64,000 bases of DNA from Bacteroides intestinalis DSM 17393 (GCF_000172175.1 NZ_ABJL02000006.1:372001-436000), one strand, 5' to 3'. Positions 1 to 9,332 are shown, numbered from the stretch's first letter. The notes: generated by a model from the sequence alone, not told the origin. Numbers and translations: made by a program.

Positions 1-681
1 CTAACCAAGCTTCCGGTGCACAAGATTGCCCTGAAACAGCGTGGCGGATCAACACTGGGCGGACGGAAAGTATGGTTCGACCGCGACGTGCTCCGACTCA
101 ACTATGACGGACGAGGTGAATATCTGGGAGAATTCCAGAGTGAAGACAGCATCCTCGTAGTACATGATAACGGAGATTTCTACATCACCAACTTCGACCT
201 TAGCAATCATTACGAGGCCAACATCCGGATATTGGAGAAATTTGACCCGAACAAGATATGGACCGCTGTGCTCTACGATGCAGACCAGCAGAATTTCCCA
301 TATATCAAACGTTTCTGCATGGAAGCAACCAACCGCAAGCAGAACTATCTGGGAGAGAACAAGAATAATCGCCTTATCCTGCTGACGGACGAATGTTATC
401 CCCGCCTGGAAATTATATTCGGCGGACATGACAGTTTCCGCGAACCGATGATTATAGAAGCAGATGAATTTATTGCCGTAAAAGGTTTCAAGGCAAAAGG
501 GAAACGCCTCACCACGTTCACGATGGAAACCGTCAATGAACTGGAACCAACACGGCAACCCGAAGTTCCTGAGGAAACGGAAGACCAGAATGAAGAAGAA
601 CCGGAAATACTGGACCCGGATCACGGCAAAAGTGAAGACGATATCCGGGACGAGATAACAGGACAGATGAAACTGTTCTAA
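1..681 (+). CDS. parC: DNA topoisomerase IV subunit A, C-terminal part (partial)
   Basis: This is the 3' end of a gene that enters from the left edge; the frame is open from base 1. The visible ~226 residues look like the C-terminal DNA-wrapping beta-pinwheel of Bacteroides type IIA topoisomerase A subunits, with repeated short strands such as RVWF/KVWF-type and GEYLGEF-like segments. They are followed by a low-complexity acidic tail (Pro/Glu/Asp-rich, roughly the last 50 residues) ending in GQMKLF. With ParE, the enzyme decatenates daughter chromosomes. The catalytic tyrosine and the DNA-gate domain lie outside the window. GyrA is the alternative; the short acidic tail and overall look fit the ParC-type paralogue better. 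Family call by recognition, not by search. Confidence 0.8.
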   Translation, partial: LTKLPVHKIALKQRGGSTLGGRKVWFDRDVLRLNYDGRGEYLGEFQSEDSILVVHDNGDFYITNFDLSNHYEANIRILEKFDPNKIWTAVLYDADQQNFPYIKRFCMEATNRKQNYLGENKNNRLILLTDECYPRLEIIFGGHDSFREPMIIEADEFIAVKGFKAKGKRLTTFTMETVNELEPTRQPEVPEETEDQNEEEPEILDPDHGKSEDDIRDEITGQMKLF

Positions 682-721
682 GTGATTAACGGCTAATGAT
701 TAGTGATAAGCAACTCTATCA

Positions 722-1585
722 ATGAAGCTAAATAAGATTGGTGTAATACTAATGGGATGCCTGCTTCTGGCAGGCGGAAGTATACAGGCGCAAAGTGTGG
801 AAGACAGGGCGCTACAAGAATTAAGAGCGGACTCTTCGGCCCGGACACGTTTTGTAACCCGTGCCACCATGTATGGCGTCGGTTACACCAATGTGTACGA
901 CACTTACCTGTCACCGCAGGAATACAAAGGTATAGACTTCCGCATTTCACGCGAAAGTATGCGCATGACCAAGTGGATGAATGGCAATATATCCCTGCAA
1001 AGCTTTTTTCAGGCTGATTTGGGTTATACCCACAACCGTGTGGATAACAACAATACATTCTCCGGGCTTGCCAACTGGAATTACGGGTTGCATTACAACT
1101 TCCCGATTACTTCCAACTTCAAGTTGCTTGCCGGAGGGTTAATCGACCTCAACGGTGGCTTTGTCTACAATCTGCGCAATGGCAATAATCCGGCACAGGT
1201 ACGCGCTTATATCAATCTGGATGCATCCGGAATGGCAATATGGGATTTACGGATCAAAAACTATCCCATCAGTCTGCGCTATCAGGTCAATCTTCCTTTT
1301 GCAGGCGTTATGTTCTGCCCGAATTACGGACAATCGTACTACGAGATATTTACGCTGGGCAACTGGGGCGGAGTGATAAACTTCACCTCCCTGCACAATC
1401 AGCCATCCCTGCGGCAAATGCTAACTGTTGATTTTCCGGTAGGAAGGGCAAAAATGCGCCTAGCTTATCTTTGGGATGCACAACAGGCAAAAGTAAATGA
1501 CATAAGGATGCATACCTACTCGCACGTATTTATGGTAGGTTTTGTAAAAGAGTTGTTTCTCATTCGTGATAAGAAAAGAAAATAG
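722..1585 (+). CDS. Predicted outer-membrane/periplasmic protein, DUF3316-like
   Basis: 287 residues with a clear Sec signal peptide (positively charged MKLNK start, hydrophobic LLAGGS stretch, cleavage near AQS at about residue 24). The mature protein is rich in alternating aromatic/polar segments and ends in strand-like repeats, as expected of a small outer-membrane beta-barrel. I recognise it only as resembling the DUF3316 family of Bacteroidetes; no function is known. It follows the topoisomerase gene by 40 bp and precedes the S41 peptidase by 36 bp, so the three may be cotranscribed. The spacer in front of it contains the gtgatta/agtgataag words that recur in the 29-bp inverted repeat at 11.8 kb. 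Confidence 0.6.
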   Translation: MKLNKIGVILMGCLLLAGGSIQAQSVEDRALQELRADSSARTRFVTRATMYGVGYTNVYDTYLSPQEYKGIDFRISRESMRMTKWMNGNISLQSFFQADLGYTHNRVDNNNTFSGLANWNYGLHYNFPITSNFKLLAGGLIDLNGGFVYNLRNGNNPAQVRAYINLDASGMAIWDLRIKNYPISLRYQVNLPFAGVMFCPNYGQSYYEIFTLGNWGGVINFTSLHNQPSLRQMLTVDFPVGRAKMRLAYLWDAQQAKVNDIRMHTYSHVFMVGFVKELFLIRDKKRK

Positions 1586-1621
1586 AGTGATAAAACGACA
1601 GCGTGTTAAGGTGATAGAATA

Positions 1622-2653
1622 ATGAAAATAAAAGAAATATATCATATTAAATTAAGGTGGCTTGGAATACTTTTCATGTTGCTGCCATTGTTTACAAGTT
1701 GCATTCGGGAAGAAGAGTTCAACAACTCTCCGCAAGGTAATTTCGAAGCCTTGTGGAAAATCATCGACGAGCAATATTGTTTCCTTGACTATAAACAGAT
1801 AGACTGGAATGCCATTCATGACAAATACCAACCTCTCATAACTTCTAATATGCCCAACGATGGGTTATTTCAAGTCCTTGACAGTATGCTGGCGGAACTG
1901 AAGGATGGTCACGTCAATCTGTACAGTTCTTCGAATATGGGTCGCTATTGGGATTGGTACCTGGATTATCCACGCAACTTCAACGAGGGTATCATCGAAC
2001 GGCAGTATCTTGGAAAGAATTACCGCATTGCCGGTGGCCTCAAATATAAAATCCTTGAAGACAACATTGGGTATATCTATTACGAATCATTCTCCAATGG
2101 CGTCGGCAACGGTAATCTGGACGAAGTTCTCTCCTACCTTGCTCCATGTAGCGGACTGATTTTCGATGTACGAAATAACGGCGGAGGTAATCTTACTTAC
2201 TCTGAACGTATTGCCTCCCGCTTCACTAATGAAAAGGTATTGACGGGATACATCCAGCATAAGACAGGAAAGGGACACAGTGATTTCTCTGATCCTGAAC
2301 CTATTTATCTGGAACCGTCCAACAGCATTCGTTGGCAGAAGAAGGTAATGCTTCTCACCAATCGCCACTCTTACAGTGCGACGAATGATTTCGTGAACGC
2401 TATGCGCTATTTTCCTAATGTCACTTTAGTAGGTGACAAAACCGGTGGTGGTTCAGGTTTGCCTTTTTCTTCGGAACTTCCTAACGGCTGGGGAGTACGT
2501 TTTTCTGCCAGTCCACATTTGGATGCCAAAAAGCAACATATCGAATTCGGCATTGATCCGGATGAGGAAGTAGATATGGCAAAAGAAGATGAAGACAAAG
2601 GGATAGATACGATCATTGAAAGGGCACGGGAACTCTTAAAAGTGGTTCAATAA
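1622..2653 (+). CDS. S41-family serine peptidase, lipoprotein
   Basis: 343 residues. A signal peptide ends in the lipobox LFTSC (Cys27), followed by acidic residues (IREEE) typical of Bacteroides lipoproteins destined for the outer membrane. The peptidase core shows the S41 landmarks: KDGH at about residue 95, a DVRNNGGG segment near 182-189, and HSYSATNDF near 249-257, where Ser252 is the likely nucleophile, followed by GDKTGGGSG. There is no obvious PDZ domain, and an N-terminal helical TSP-type region precedes the core. It should cleave C-terminal tails of envelope proteins or peptides (inference from family). The tRNA-Leu promoter starts 20 bp after the stop codon. Confidence 0.8.
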   Translation: MKIKEIYHIKLRWLGILFMLLPLFTSCIREEEFNNSPQGNFEALWKIIDEQYCFLDYKQIDWNAIHDKYQPLITSNMPNDGLFQVLDSMLAELKDGHVNLYSSSNMGRYWDWYLDYPRNFNEGIIERQYLGKNYRIAGGLKYKILEDNIGYIYYESFSNGVGNGNLDEVLSYLAPCSGLIFDVRNNGGGNLTYSERIASRFTNEKVLTGYIQHKTGKGHSDFSDPEPIYLEPSNSIRWQKKVMLLTNRHSYSATNDFVNAMRYFPNVTLVGDKTGGGSGLPFSSELPNGWGVRFSASPHLDAKKQHIEFGIDPDEEVDMAKEDEDKGIDTIIERARELLKVVQ

Positions 2654-2673
2654 ATACTTTCTGCACCAAACTA

Positions 2674-2704
2674 TTTGCTGAAAAGAAAAATCTTTCTATC
2701 TTTG
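2674..2704 (+). promoter_or_regulatory. Promoter of tRNA-Leu
   Basis: TTTG at 2674-2677, a 19-bp spacer and TATCTTTG at 2697-2704 match the Bacteroides primary sigma consensus (TTTG-N19-21-TAnnTTTG) exactly. Transcription should start around 2711, about 18 bp before the mature tRNA. Confidence 0.8.
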
Positions 2705-2728
2705 CCGTCGCTTAACAAGAAAGCCACT

Positions 2729-2810
2729 GCGGGTGTGGCGTAATTGGCAGCCGCGCCAGACTTAGGATCTGGTGCCGAGAGGCGTGTAGGTTCGAGTCCT
2801 ATCACCCGCA
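2729..2810 (+). tRNA. tRNA-Leu (anticodon UAG)
   Basis: An 82-nt cloverleaf. Acceptor stem GCGGGTG (2729-2735) pairs with CACCCGC (2803-2809), with discriminator A2810. The anticodon arm is CCAGA-CTTAGGA-TCTGG with anticodon TAG, the variable arm is long (class II tRNA) and the T loop TTCGAGT is standard. CCA is not encoded. tRNA genes of this kind are common integration targets, but no att duplication is visible here. Confidence 0.97.
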
Positions 2811-2833
2811 CTACCAACAAGGTATTTATAGTC

Positions 2834-2870
2834 AAAAACCCACTAAAACTGCAATTTTAGTGGGTTTTTT
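2834..2870 (+). terminator. Rho-independent terminator after tRNA-Leu
   Basis: A 15-bp perfect stem (2834-2848 with 2855-2869) with loop CTGCAA ends in a T run. It closes the tRNA transcript and may also serve the convergent ATPase gene, because the left arm carries an A run. Confidence 0.85.
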
Positions 2871-2958
2871 GTTGTTTTCAAGCTGTCACCTCAAAAAAAG
2901 CACACAGCATTCGGTGACAATTTCGGTGACATGACTTGCTTTCCGTCAACTCACTTAT

Positions 2959-4278
2959 CTACATATCCTGCAGCGACAATTTCCCCAGATTGAGACTATA
3001 TTTCTTCAGTTCTCTTTCTGCCTCCAACAGATTGGCTACTTTTTCTTCCAACTTAGTAATACTATACCGGGATTCATCTCTCTTTATCTCATAAATATCG
3101 GCCGTTTTATCCAAATCGTTCAGTGTAATAAGGTCAATCTCATTCTCACCCTTCCGATTCCAATACATACCAATATCTGTATACAAACCACTCTGCATAA
3201 ATTTATCACGAAAATAACGCTCCAACATATTACCTGAAAAAACATCATAATCCCGACGAACTATATTTTCCACCAGTTTCAACGCCCCCGATTCAATATA
3301 TCCTTGATAGCGATAAATGAAACGGAACCAGAAAGTAAGGAAGTTATCGGCTATACAGTATCTCACTTGTTTAGAATTCTCTTTAGAGAAGATAGGACGC
3401 TTCTTACTTATCAGGGAATAATATTTCTCTAACTTAGCTAAATAACCGCCAATTTCAGCTTTCCCCAGACGACTCTCTATTTCTCCACGAGTATAATCTC
3501 CCCCCGCTATGCATTCTAATATAGAAAAATAAATAGAGTAATCAGGCCCGAACTCTTCAATGAGCAGGTTCTTCCCTTCATTCAGGAAAGGAGAATTGGG
3601 ACGAGTCAACAGACTAATCATTTTATCTTTGGTATATGCCTTGTTCGTCATAAACAGATTAACATACCAAGCCACTCCCCCTGTAAATGCATAGAGTGCC
3701 AAAAGATCATCCGGCCGGTAAGATGGATTATGATCGGCTAATATCTCTTTCAGCACCTCTACCTCGAATGGTTTCAGGTGTATCATTTGTCCGGCACGGG
3801 AAAAAAGAGGCTCTTTCCGATCTTCAAAAATCTGGTGCATCAACGAATAAATAGACCCACTAACTATGAGATTCATCTTTGAAGTCCCTTTATTTAAATC
3901 CCACTCCCTTTGTATTTCACTGAAAATAGAAGGATTAGTACGTTGAAAGTCTTGAAATTCATCAATGATAAGATTAAAGGGACGTTCGCGAGAGATGATT
4001 AACAGATGACGGAATAATTTGGCAAAAGATGTATAGTTACCGATAGGCAACTCTAATTTACTTTCCGCCTCATCCACAAAGTCCTGACAAAGCAAGGCCT
4101 CCGCCTTACGTGCAACAAAGAAATAAAGAGTCAAACTTCCTGCGGTACATTGCAATGCCAATTGGGTTTTGCCAATACGCCTCCGCCCAAACAAAACTGT
4201 CATTTGAGATTCTTGTAGAGAAGCCGCACGGATATTCTCTAATAATTCTTGTTCTTCTTCACGATCATAAAACTTCAT
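2959..4278 (-). CDS. AAA-family ATPase with DUF234-type C-terminal domain
   Basis: 439 residues. Walker A is GRRRIGKT (residues 31-38) and Walker B is LIIDEFQDF, both typical of the archaeal-type ATPase family common in Bacteroides. The C-terminal part (about 300-420) has the DUF234 look, with GENEIDLITLN and a following nuclease-like strand pattern. These proteins are widespread stand-alone ATPases of unproven role, sometimes suspected in mobile-element or stress biology. It is transcribed toward tRNA-Leu from its own promoter (4364-4394), and an 11-bp inverted repeat lies at the start of its leader. No signal peptide, so cytoplasmic. It probably has no functional link with the glucan locus. 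Confidence 0.8.
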   Translation of the reverse strand: MKFYDREEEQELLENIRAASLQESQMTVLFGRRRIGKTQLALQCTAGSLTLYFFVARKAEALLCQDFVDEAESKLELPIGNYTSFAKLFRHLLIISRERPFNLIIDEFQDFQRTNPSIFSEIQREWDLNKGTSKMNLIVSGSIYSLMHQIFEDRKEPLFSRAGQMIHLKPFEVEVLKEILADHNPSYRPDDLLALYAFTGGVAWYVNLFMTNKAYTKDKMISLLTRPNSPFLNEGKNLLIEEFGPDYSIYFSILECIAGGDYTRGEIESRLGKAEIGGYLAKLEKYYSLISKKRPIFSKENSKQVRYCIADNFLTFWFRFIYRYQGYIESGALKLVENIVRRDYDVFSGNMLERYFRDKFMQSGLYTDIGMYWNRKGENEIDLITLNDLDKTADIYEIKRDESRYSITKLEEKVANLLEAERELKKYSLNLGKLSLQDM

Positions 4279-4320
4279 AATATACTATCCTTTAGCAAGT
4301 AAGCACACACTTATTGATAT

Positions 4321-4363
4321 TATTATCGTAACAGACATTACGGTAACAGCCATTACGATAATA
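4321..4363. repeat. 11-bp inverted repeat near the ATPase transcription start
   Basis: TATTATCGTAA (4321-4331) and TTACGATAATA (4353-4363) are perfect inverted copies. Between and partly within them, two related words (CGTAACAGACATTA, CGGTAACAGCCATTA) repeat directly. The array abuts the -7 box of the leftward promoter, where a repressor would act; it could also fold as a 5'-leader hairpin. Confidence 0.55.
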
Positions 4364-4394
4364 CAAAGATATTATTTTTACGCTTACTATCAAA
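4364..4394 (-). promoter_or_regulatory. Promoter of the DUF234-type ATPase gene
   Basis: On the minus strand, TTTG (4394-4391), a 19-bp spacer and TATCTTTG (4371-4364) fit the Bacteroides consensus. The leader to the start codon at 4278 is about 80 nt. No equally good promoter is seen for the divergent susC-like gene in the same 251-bp gap. Confidence 0.7.
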
Positions 4395-4529
4395 GAAATA
4401 CCAGCATCTTTCCAAGCCCTGTCACCCAAAGGAATTGTGTTAAAAAACCGGGATTTGAATGACCTCGAAATCTTTTTTTCATTTGCATTGTTTTGATGCA
4501 ATATATCATTCACATAAAAATTTAATGCA

Positions 4530-7500
4530 ATGAAGAGAAACCTGAACCCTCCTATGAAGAGAGCCCTAAGGCTTAAAAATCTATTCTTGACGGCATGTTT
4601 CCTGTTGATAGGCACTGCCGCATTCTCCCAGGAACACACTGTAACAGGTGTTGTTACCGATTCATTTAAAGAACCGTTGATTGGTGTATCCATAGTGGTA
4701 CAAGGAACCAACACCGGTGTAGTGACCGGACTGGATGGCGATTACTCGATCCAAGTTCCTGCAGATGCTACCCTCGAATTCTCATACGTAGGTATGGAGA
4801 AGCAAAGCATCAAGGTAGGCAACCGCAATGTCATCAATGTACAAATGAAAGAAGACTCGCAAATGCTCGCCGAAACAGTCGTCATCGGCTATGGTAGCGC
4901 AAAAAAACGCGACCTGACAGGATCTATCACCAATATCAAAGGGGATGAGATTGCCAACAAACCGGTTGCCAACCCACTGTCCGCCCTGCAAGGTAAAGTG
5001 GCCGGAGTACAAATCATCAACTCCGGCAAGGCTGGTGCCGACCCGGAAATCCGTGTACGCGGTACAAACTCCATCAATGGTTACAAGCCATTGTACGTAG
5101 TAGACGGCCTGTTCAATGACAACATCAACTTCTTGAATCCACAGGACATTGAGTCTATGGAAATTCTGAAAGACCCGTCTTCACTTGCCATCTTCGGTGT
5201 GCGTGGTGCTAACGGTGTCATCATCATCACCACCAAGAAAGCTAAAGAAGGACAGACCCGTGTAAACATCAATGGTTCATTTGGCTTTAAAGCCATTACC
5301 AACAAGATTGCAATGGTGGATGCAGATGGCTTCAAGTTGCTGTATAACGAACAATTAAGAAATGAAGGTAATCCGGAATACGATTTTTCCGACTGGACAG
5401 GCAACACCAACTGGCAGGATGAAATATTCCAGACCGGATTCATCACTAACAACAACATCAGCATCACAGGTGCTTCCGACAAACATAGCTTCTACCTCGG
5501 TGCGGGCTATGCTTACGAACAAGGAAACATCAAGCATGAGAAGTATAGCAAAATCACACTGAACATCAGCAATGATTATAAAGTAACAGACAACTTTAAA
5601 GTAGGTTTCCAATTCAACGGTGCACGTATGTTACCGGCCGATTCAAAGAGTGTTGCCACTGCCTTGCGTGCAGCTCCGGTGGCAGAGGTATATAATAAGG
5701 AATATGGTTTATATACCTCCCTTCCCGGATTCCAGAAAGCACAAATGAATAACCCGATGGTGGACGTTGACTTGAAAGCGAACACTACAAAAGCGGAGAA
5801 CTACCGTGGTTCGGGCAATATATACGGGCAATGGGACTTCCTGAAACATTTCCAGTTCAAAGCCATGTTCTCACTGGATTATGCATCGAACAGCACACGG
5901 ACTTATACGCCGATTATTAAAGTGTATGATGCCAGTGCCGAAGGTGATATAGCTACACTGGGCACCGGCAAGACCGGAGTCACCCAGGCCAAAGAAACGG
6001 AAATGAAAGTGCAGAGCGACTATCTGTTGACCTACACCAATTCATGGGGTGATCACAGCCTGACAGCCACCGCCGGTTTCACAACCTATTACAATAAACT
6101 TGAAAACCTGAATGCCGGACGCACGCAAGGCGTAGGTCTGATCATTCCGGACAATCCCGACAAATGGTATGTAAGTATCGGCGATGCCGCCACTGCTACC
6201 AATGGTAGTACACAATGGGAACGTTCTACAGTATCTGTACTGGCACGTATTCTCTATAATTATAAAGGCAAGTACCTGTTCAACGGTTCCTACCGCCGCG
6301 ACGGTTCTTCCGCTTTCTCTTATACAGGAAACCAATGGCAGAATTTCTATTCCGTAGGTCTGGGTTGGCTGATGAGCGAAGAGGAATGGATGAAAGGTAT
6401 CGAATGGCTGGATATGTTGAAACTGAAAGGATCATGGGGTACGCTGGGTAACCAGAACCTGGATAGAGCCTATCCGGCGGAGCCTTTGCTGACCAATGCC
6501 TACTCCGCAGTATTCGGTACTCCGTCCGCCATTTATCCGGGCTATCAGCTTGCCTATCTGCCTAACCCGAACCTGCGTTGGGAAAAAGTAGAAGCATGGG
6601 AAGTAGGTGCCGAAGCCAACTTCTTCCGCAACCGCCTGCACTTTGAAGGTGTATATTACAAGAAGAAAACAAAAGACCTGCTGGCAGAAGTTCCCGGTAT
6701 TTCAGGAACCGTGCCGGGCATCGGTAACCTGGGGTCTATCGAAAACCTGGGTGTGGAACTTGCACTGAGTTGGCGCGACCAGATCGGCGACTGGAATTAT
6801 AACGTCGGAGCCAACCTGACTACCATTAAGAATAAGGTATTGAGCCTTGTACAAGATGGATACTCCATCATTGCCGGAGATAAGAGCCAAAGTTATACAA
6901 TGGCAGGTTATCCTATCGGTTACTTCTATGGTTACAAAGTAGAAGGTGTTTACCAGACTCAGGAAGAGATTGATAATTCACCGAAGAATAAGCTTGCAAC
7001 GGTCACTCCGGGTGACTTGAAGTTCAAGGATGTGAACGGTGACGGTGAAATCACCACAGCCGACCGTACCATGATCGGTAATCCGACACCGGATATTACT
7101 TATGGTATTACTCTCGGAGTAGGTTACAAAAACTGGGAGTTGGCAGTAGACATGATGGGACAAGGCGGCAATCAGATTTACCGTACCTGGGATAACTATA
7201 ACTGGAGCCAGTTCAACTTCATGGCACAACGCATGGACCGTTGGCATGGAGAGGGTACCAGCAATACCCAGCCGTTGCTGAATACGAAACACAGCATCAA
7301 CAATATGAATTCTGAATACTATATAGAAGACGGCTCGTTCTTCCGCATCCGCAACGTATCATTGGCTTACAACTTTGACAAGGCGTTGATTTCCAAGATC
7401 GGTATGCAGGCACTGAAACTCTATGTGAATATTCAGAATCTGAAAACGTGGAAACATAACACCGGATATACACCTGAACTGGGTGGCTCGGCCATTGCCT

Positions 7501-7568
7501 TCGGGGTGGATGACGGAAGTTATCCGATGCCGGCGATTTATACGTTCGGGTTTAATCTGACGTTCTAA
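4530..7568 (+). CDS. SusC/RagA-family TonB-dependent outer-membrane transporter (copy 1)
   Basis: 1012 residues. A signal peptide (cleavage near FSQ34; Met9 is an alternative start) is followed by a carboxypeptidase-regulatory-like domain (about 37-115, VTGVVTDSF to VINVQM), the plug domain (about 118-240, including the SusC-typical VVIGYGSAKK and VDGLFNDN) and a 22-strand-type barrel ending in the aromatic C-terminus NLTF. It imports oligosaccharides across the outer membrane, energised by TonB, with the SusD partner as lid. Next to GH144 and GH3 enzymes the substrate is probably beta-1,2-gluco-oligosaccharides (inference). The stretch AAATTTAATGCAATGAAG at its start is shared with copy 2, but no clear promoter is visible upstream. 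Confidence 0.93.
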   Translation: MKRNLNPPMKRALRLKNLFLTACFLLIGTAAFSQEHTVTGVVTDSFKEPLIGVSIVVQGTNTGVVTGLDGDYSIQVPADATLEFSYVGMEKQSIKVGNRNVINVQMKEDSQMLAETVVIGYGSAKKRDLTGSITNIKGDEIANKPVANPLSALQGKVAGVQIINSGKAGADPEIRVRGTNSINGYKPLYVVDGLFNDNINFLNPQDIESMEILKDPSSLAIFGVRGANGVIIITTKKAKEGQTRVNINGSFGFKAITNKIAMVDADGFKLLYNEQLRNEGNPEYDFSDWTGNTNWQDEIFQTGFITNNNISITGASDKHSFYLGAGYAYEQGNIKHEKYSKITLNISNDYKVTDNFKVGFQFNGARMLPADSKSVATALRAAPVAEVYNKEYGLYTSLPGFQKAQMNNPMVDVDLKANTTKAENYRGSGNIYGQWDFLKHFQFKAMFSLDYASNSTRTYTPIIKVYDASAEGDIATLGTGKTGVTQAKETEMKVQSDYLLTYTNSWGDHSLTATAGFTTYYNKLENLNAGRTQGVGLIIPDNPDKWYVSIGDAATATNGSTQWERSTVSVLARILYNYKGKYLFNGSYRRDGSSAFSYTGNQWQNFYSVGLGWLMSEEEWMKGIEWLDMLKLKGSWGTLGNQNLDRAYPAEPLLTNAYSAVFGTPSAIYPGYQLAYLPNPNLRWEKVEAWEVGAEANFFRNRLHFEGVYYKKKTKDLLAEVPGISGTVPGIGNLGSIENLGVELALSWRDQIGDWNYNVGANLTTIKNKVLSLVQDGYSIIAGDKSQSYTMAGYPIGYFYGYKVEGVYQTQEEIDNSPKNKLATVTPGDLKFKDVNGDGEITTADRTMIGNPTPDITYGITLGVGYKNWELAVDMMGQGGNQIYRTWDNYNWSQFNFMAQRMDRWHGEGTSNTQPLLNTKHSINNMNSEYYIEDGSFFRIRNVSLAYNFDKALISKIGMQALKLYVNIQNLKTWKHNTGYTPELGGSAIAFGVDDGSYPMPAIYTFGFNLTF

Positions 7569-7569
7569 A

Positions 7570-7584
7570 GGGGCGTAGCGCCCC
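7570..7584 (+). other. Intercistronic hairpin, susC1-susD1
   Basis: GGGGCG-TAG-CGCCCC, a 6-bp GC stem with a 3-nt loop, two bases after the susC1 stop. There is no T run, so it more likely stabilises or processes the mRNA than terminates it. No such hairpin exists between susC2 and susD2. Confidence 0.5.
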
Positions 7585-7649
7585 GGCAAGATTTCCTTGC
7601 GGCGTACAAGAGTAACTCCATATTATAATAACCATAACAACTAAAGATT

Positions 7650-9170
7650 ATGAAGATAAAGAAATATATCCTATCCCTGCTGATTGGCGCGACCGCCCTC
7701 TCATTCAGTTCCTGCAATGACTTTCTGGACCGCGACCCGTTAGGCCAGTTCACGGAAGACGACGCCCCCAACGCCCTTGTAGGCGGAAAAATATTCAACG
7801 TTTACTACCTGATGCGTTCGTATGACATCACCGCAGGTATCCCCGCTTTCATGGTACACATGGTTCGCAGCGAGGATTCAGAAAAGGGCAGTGATGCCGG
7901 CGACGGCGGTAACGAAGCTGCCATGTGGGATGATTTTGAGTACACAGCCTCCAACGGCCCGTTAGCCGCTTACTGGGGGCAGAACTACAAAATCATCTAC
8001 CAATGTAATGAGATTCTGGACGACATCGCCAACAGCGACCATAAGGACGACACCGAATCCATCCGCAACCGTGGTGAAGCCCTCTTCTTCCGTGCTTACT
8101 GCTACTTCAACCTGGTACGTGCCTTTGGTGAAGTGCCTCTGGTGACCATCAAAGTAGTGGAAGCCTCCGATGCCAACGTCCCCAAAACCACTGCCGAGAA
8201 GATATACGAACAGATTGACAAAGACCTGACCGAAGCCGAAAAGTGCCTGCCCTTGAGATGGGACAGCGACTACACGGGACGGCTCACCTGGGGTGCCGCA
8301 CGTTCCCTGCACGCACGTACCTACATGATGCGTAACGACTGGGAAAATATGTACACTGCTTCTACGGATGTCGTTAATTCCGGAATCTATAACCTGAATA
8401 CTCCGGTAGATAAAGTCTTCACCGTAGAAGGTGAGAATTGCGGCGAAAGTATCTTCGAACTGCAATGCGAATCTACCGACGCTATGAAGGAAGACGGCAG
8501 CATCGGCAGCCAGTTCTGCCAGGTACAGGGTGTACGCGGAGCAGGCAACTGGGACTTGGGCTGGGGTTGGCACATGGCCACCACCCTGATGGGTAAAGCT
8601 TACGAACCGGGCGATCCGCGTAAAGATGCGACGCTACTCTATTTCCGCCGTAGCGATGAAGAGCCCATCACTCCGGAGAATACGAACAAGCCTTATGGTG
8701 AATCGCCCGTATCCACCGCCATGGGTGCTTACTTCAATAAGAAAGCGTACACCGACCCAACCCTACGCCGCAAGTATACCCGCATGGGATTTTGGGTAAA
8801 TATCCGTTTGATCCGCTATCCGGATGTCTTGTTGATGGCTGCTGAATCTGCCAATGAGAAAGGTTTAATGGGTGAAGCAAGCGGTTATCTGGAACAGGTA
8901 CGTGCACACGCTCGCGGCACGCTGACCAATGTACTGCCTAAAGTTGAATCTTTGGATCAGAGTGTATTGCGTGAGGCTATCCGCCATGAACGCCGTGTAG
9001 AACTGGGATTAGAGCCCGACCGCTTCTATGACCTCGTACGTTGGGGCATCGCACAAGAAGTGCTTCAGGCTGCCGGTAAGAACTACCAGCCCAAGAATGC
9101 ACTGTTACCATTGCCACAGACAGAAATAGATAAATCAAACGGTGTATTGGTGCAAAATCCCGATTATTAA
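7650..9170 (+). CDS. SusD/RagB-family glycan-binding lipoprotein (copy 1)
   Basis: 506 residues. A signal peptide ends in SFSSC with lipidated Cys22, followed by NDFLDRDPLGQ, the classic SusD start. The TPR-rich fold is evident from helical repeats (EALFFRAYCYFNLVRAFGEVPL region near 145-165), and the C-terminus carries the common RHERRVELGLEPDRFYDLVRWG motif. It sits on the cell surface and closes the SusC barrel on its ligand. It follows the SusC gene by 81 bp. The ligand is predicted as beta-1,2-glucan from the neighbouring enzymes only. Confidence 0.92.
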   Translation: MKIKKYILSLLIGATALSFSSCNDFLDRDPLGQFTEDDAPNALVGGKIFNVYYLMRSYDITAGIPAFMVHMVRSEDSEKGSDAGDGGNEAAMWDDFEYTASNGPLAAYWGQNYKIIYQCNEILDDIANSDHKDDTESIRNRGEALFFRAYCYFNLVRAFGEVPLVTIKVVEASDANVPKTTAEKIYEQIDKDLTEAEKCLPLRWDSDYTGRLTWGAARSLHARTYMMRNDWENMYTASTDVVNSGIYNLNTPVDKVFTVEGENCGESIFELQCESTDAMKEDGSIGSQFCQVQGVRGAGNWDLGWGWHMATTLMGKAYEPGDPRKDATLLYFRRSDEEPITPENTNKPYGESPVSTAMGAYFNKKAYTDPTLRRKYTRMGFWVNIRLIRYPDVLLMAAESANEKGLMGEASGYLEQVRAHARGTLTNVLPKVESLDQSVLREAIRHERRVELGLEPDRFYDLVRWGIAQEVLQAAGKNYQPKNALLPLPQTEIDKSNGVLVQNPDY

Positions 9171-9264
9171 TCAAATCGAACTCCGCAAGTATCGGCAAGC
9201 CATGCAACCGCAGAGTTTATCAGAAAAGCCTGCGGAGGCTAAGGCGTCAAGAGGCAAGATTCTA

Positions 9265-9332
9265 TTCTTTCCACCGTGGAGGTTTTTTCTTTCCACCATG
9301 GTGGAAAGAAAAAACCTCCACGGTGGAAAGAA
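9265..9332. repeat. 68-bp perfect palindrome with a further half copy
   Basis: The 34-bp arms 9265-9298 and 9299-9332 are exact reverse complements with no spacer, centred on CCACCATGGTGG. The unit CTTTCCACCATGGTGGAAAG recurs in variants inside the arms (CTTTCCACCGTGGAGG) and again at about 9339-9355 (CCCCATGGTGGAAAG). The rest of the 296-bp susD1-GH3 gap shows no gene. In RNA it would form a very long hairpin between susD1 and the GH3 gene. Confidence 0.9.
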
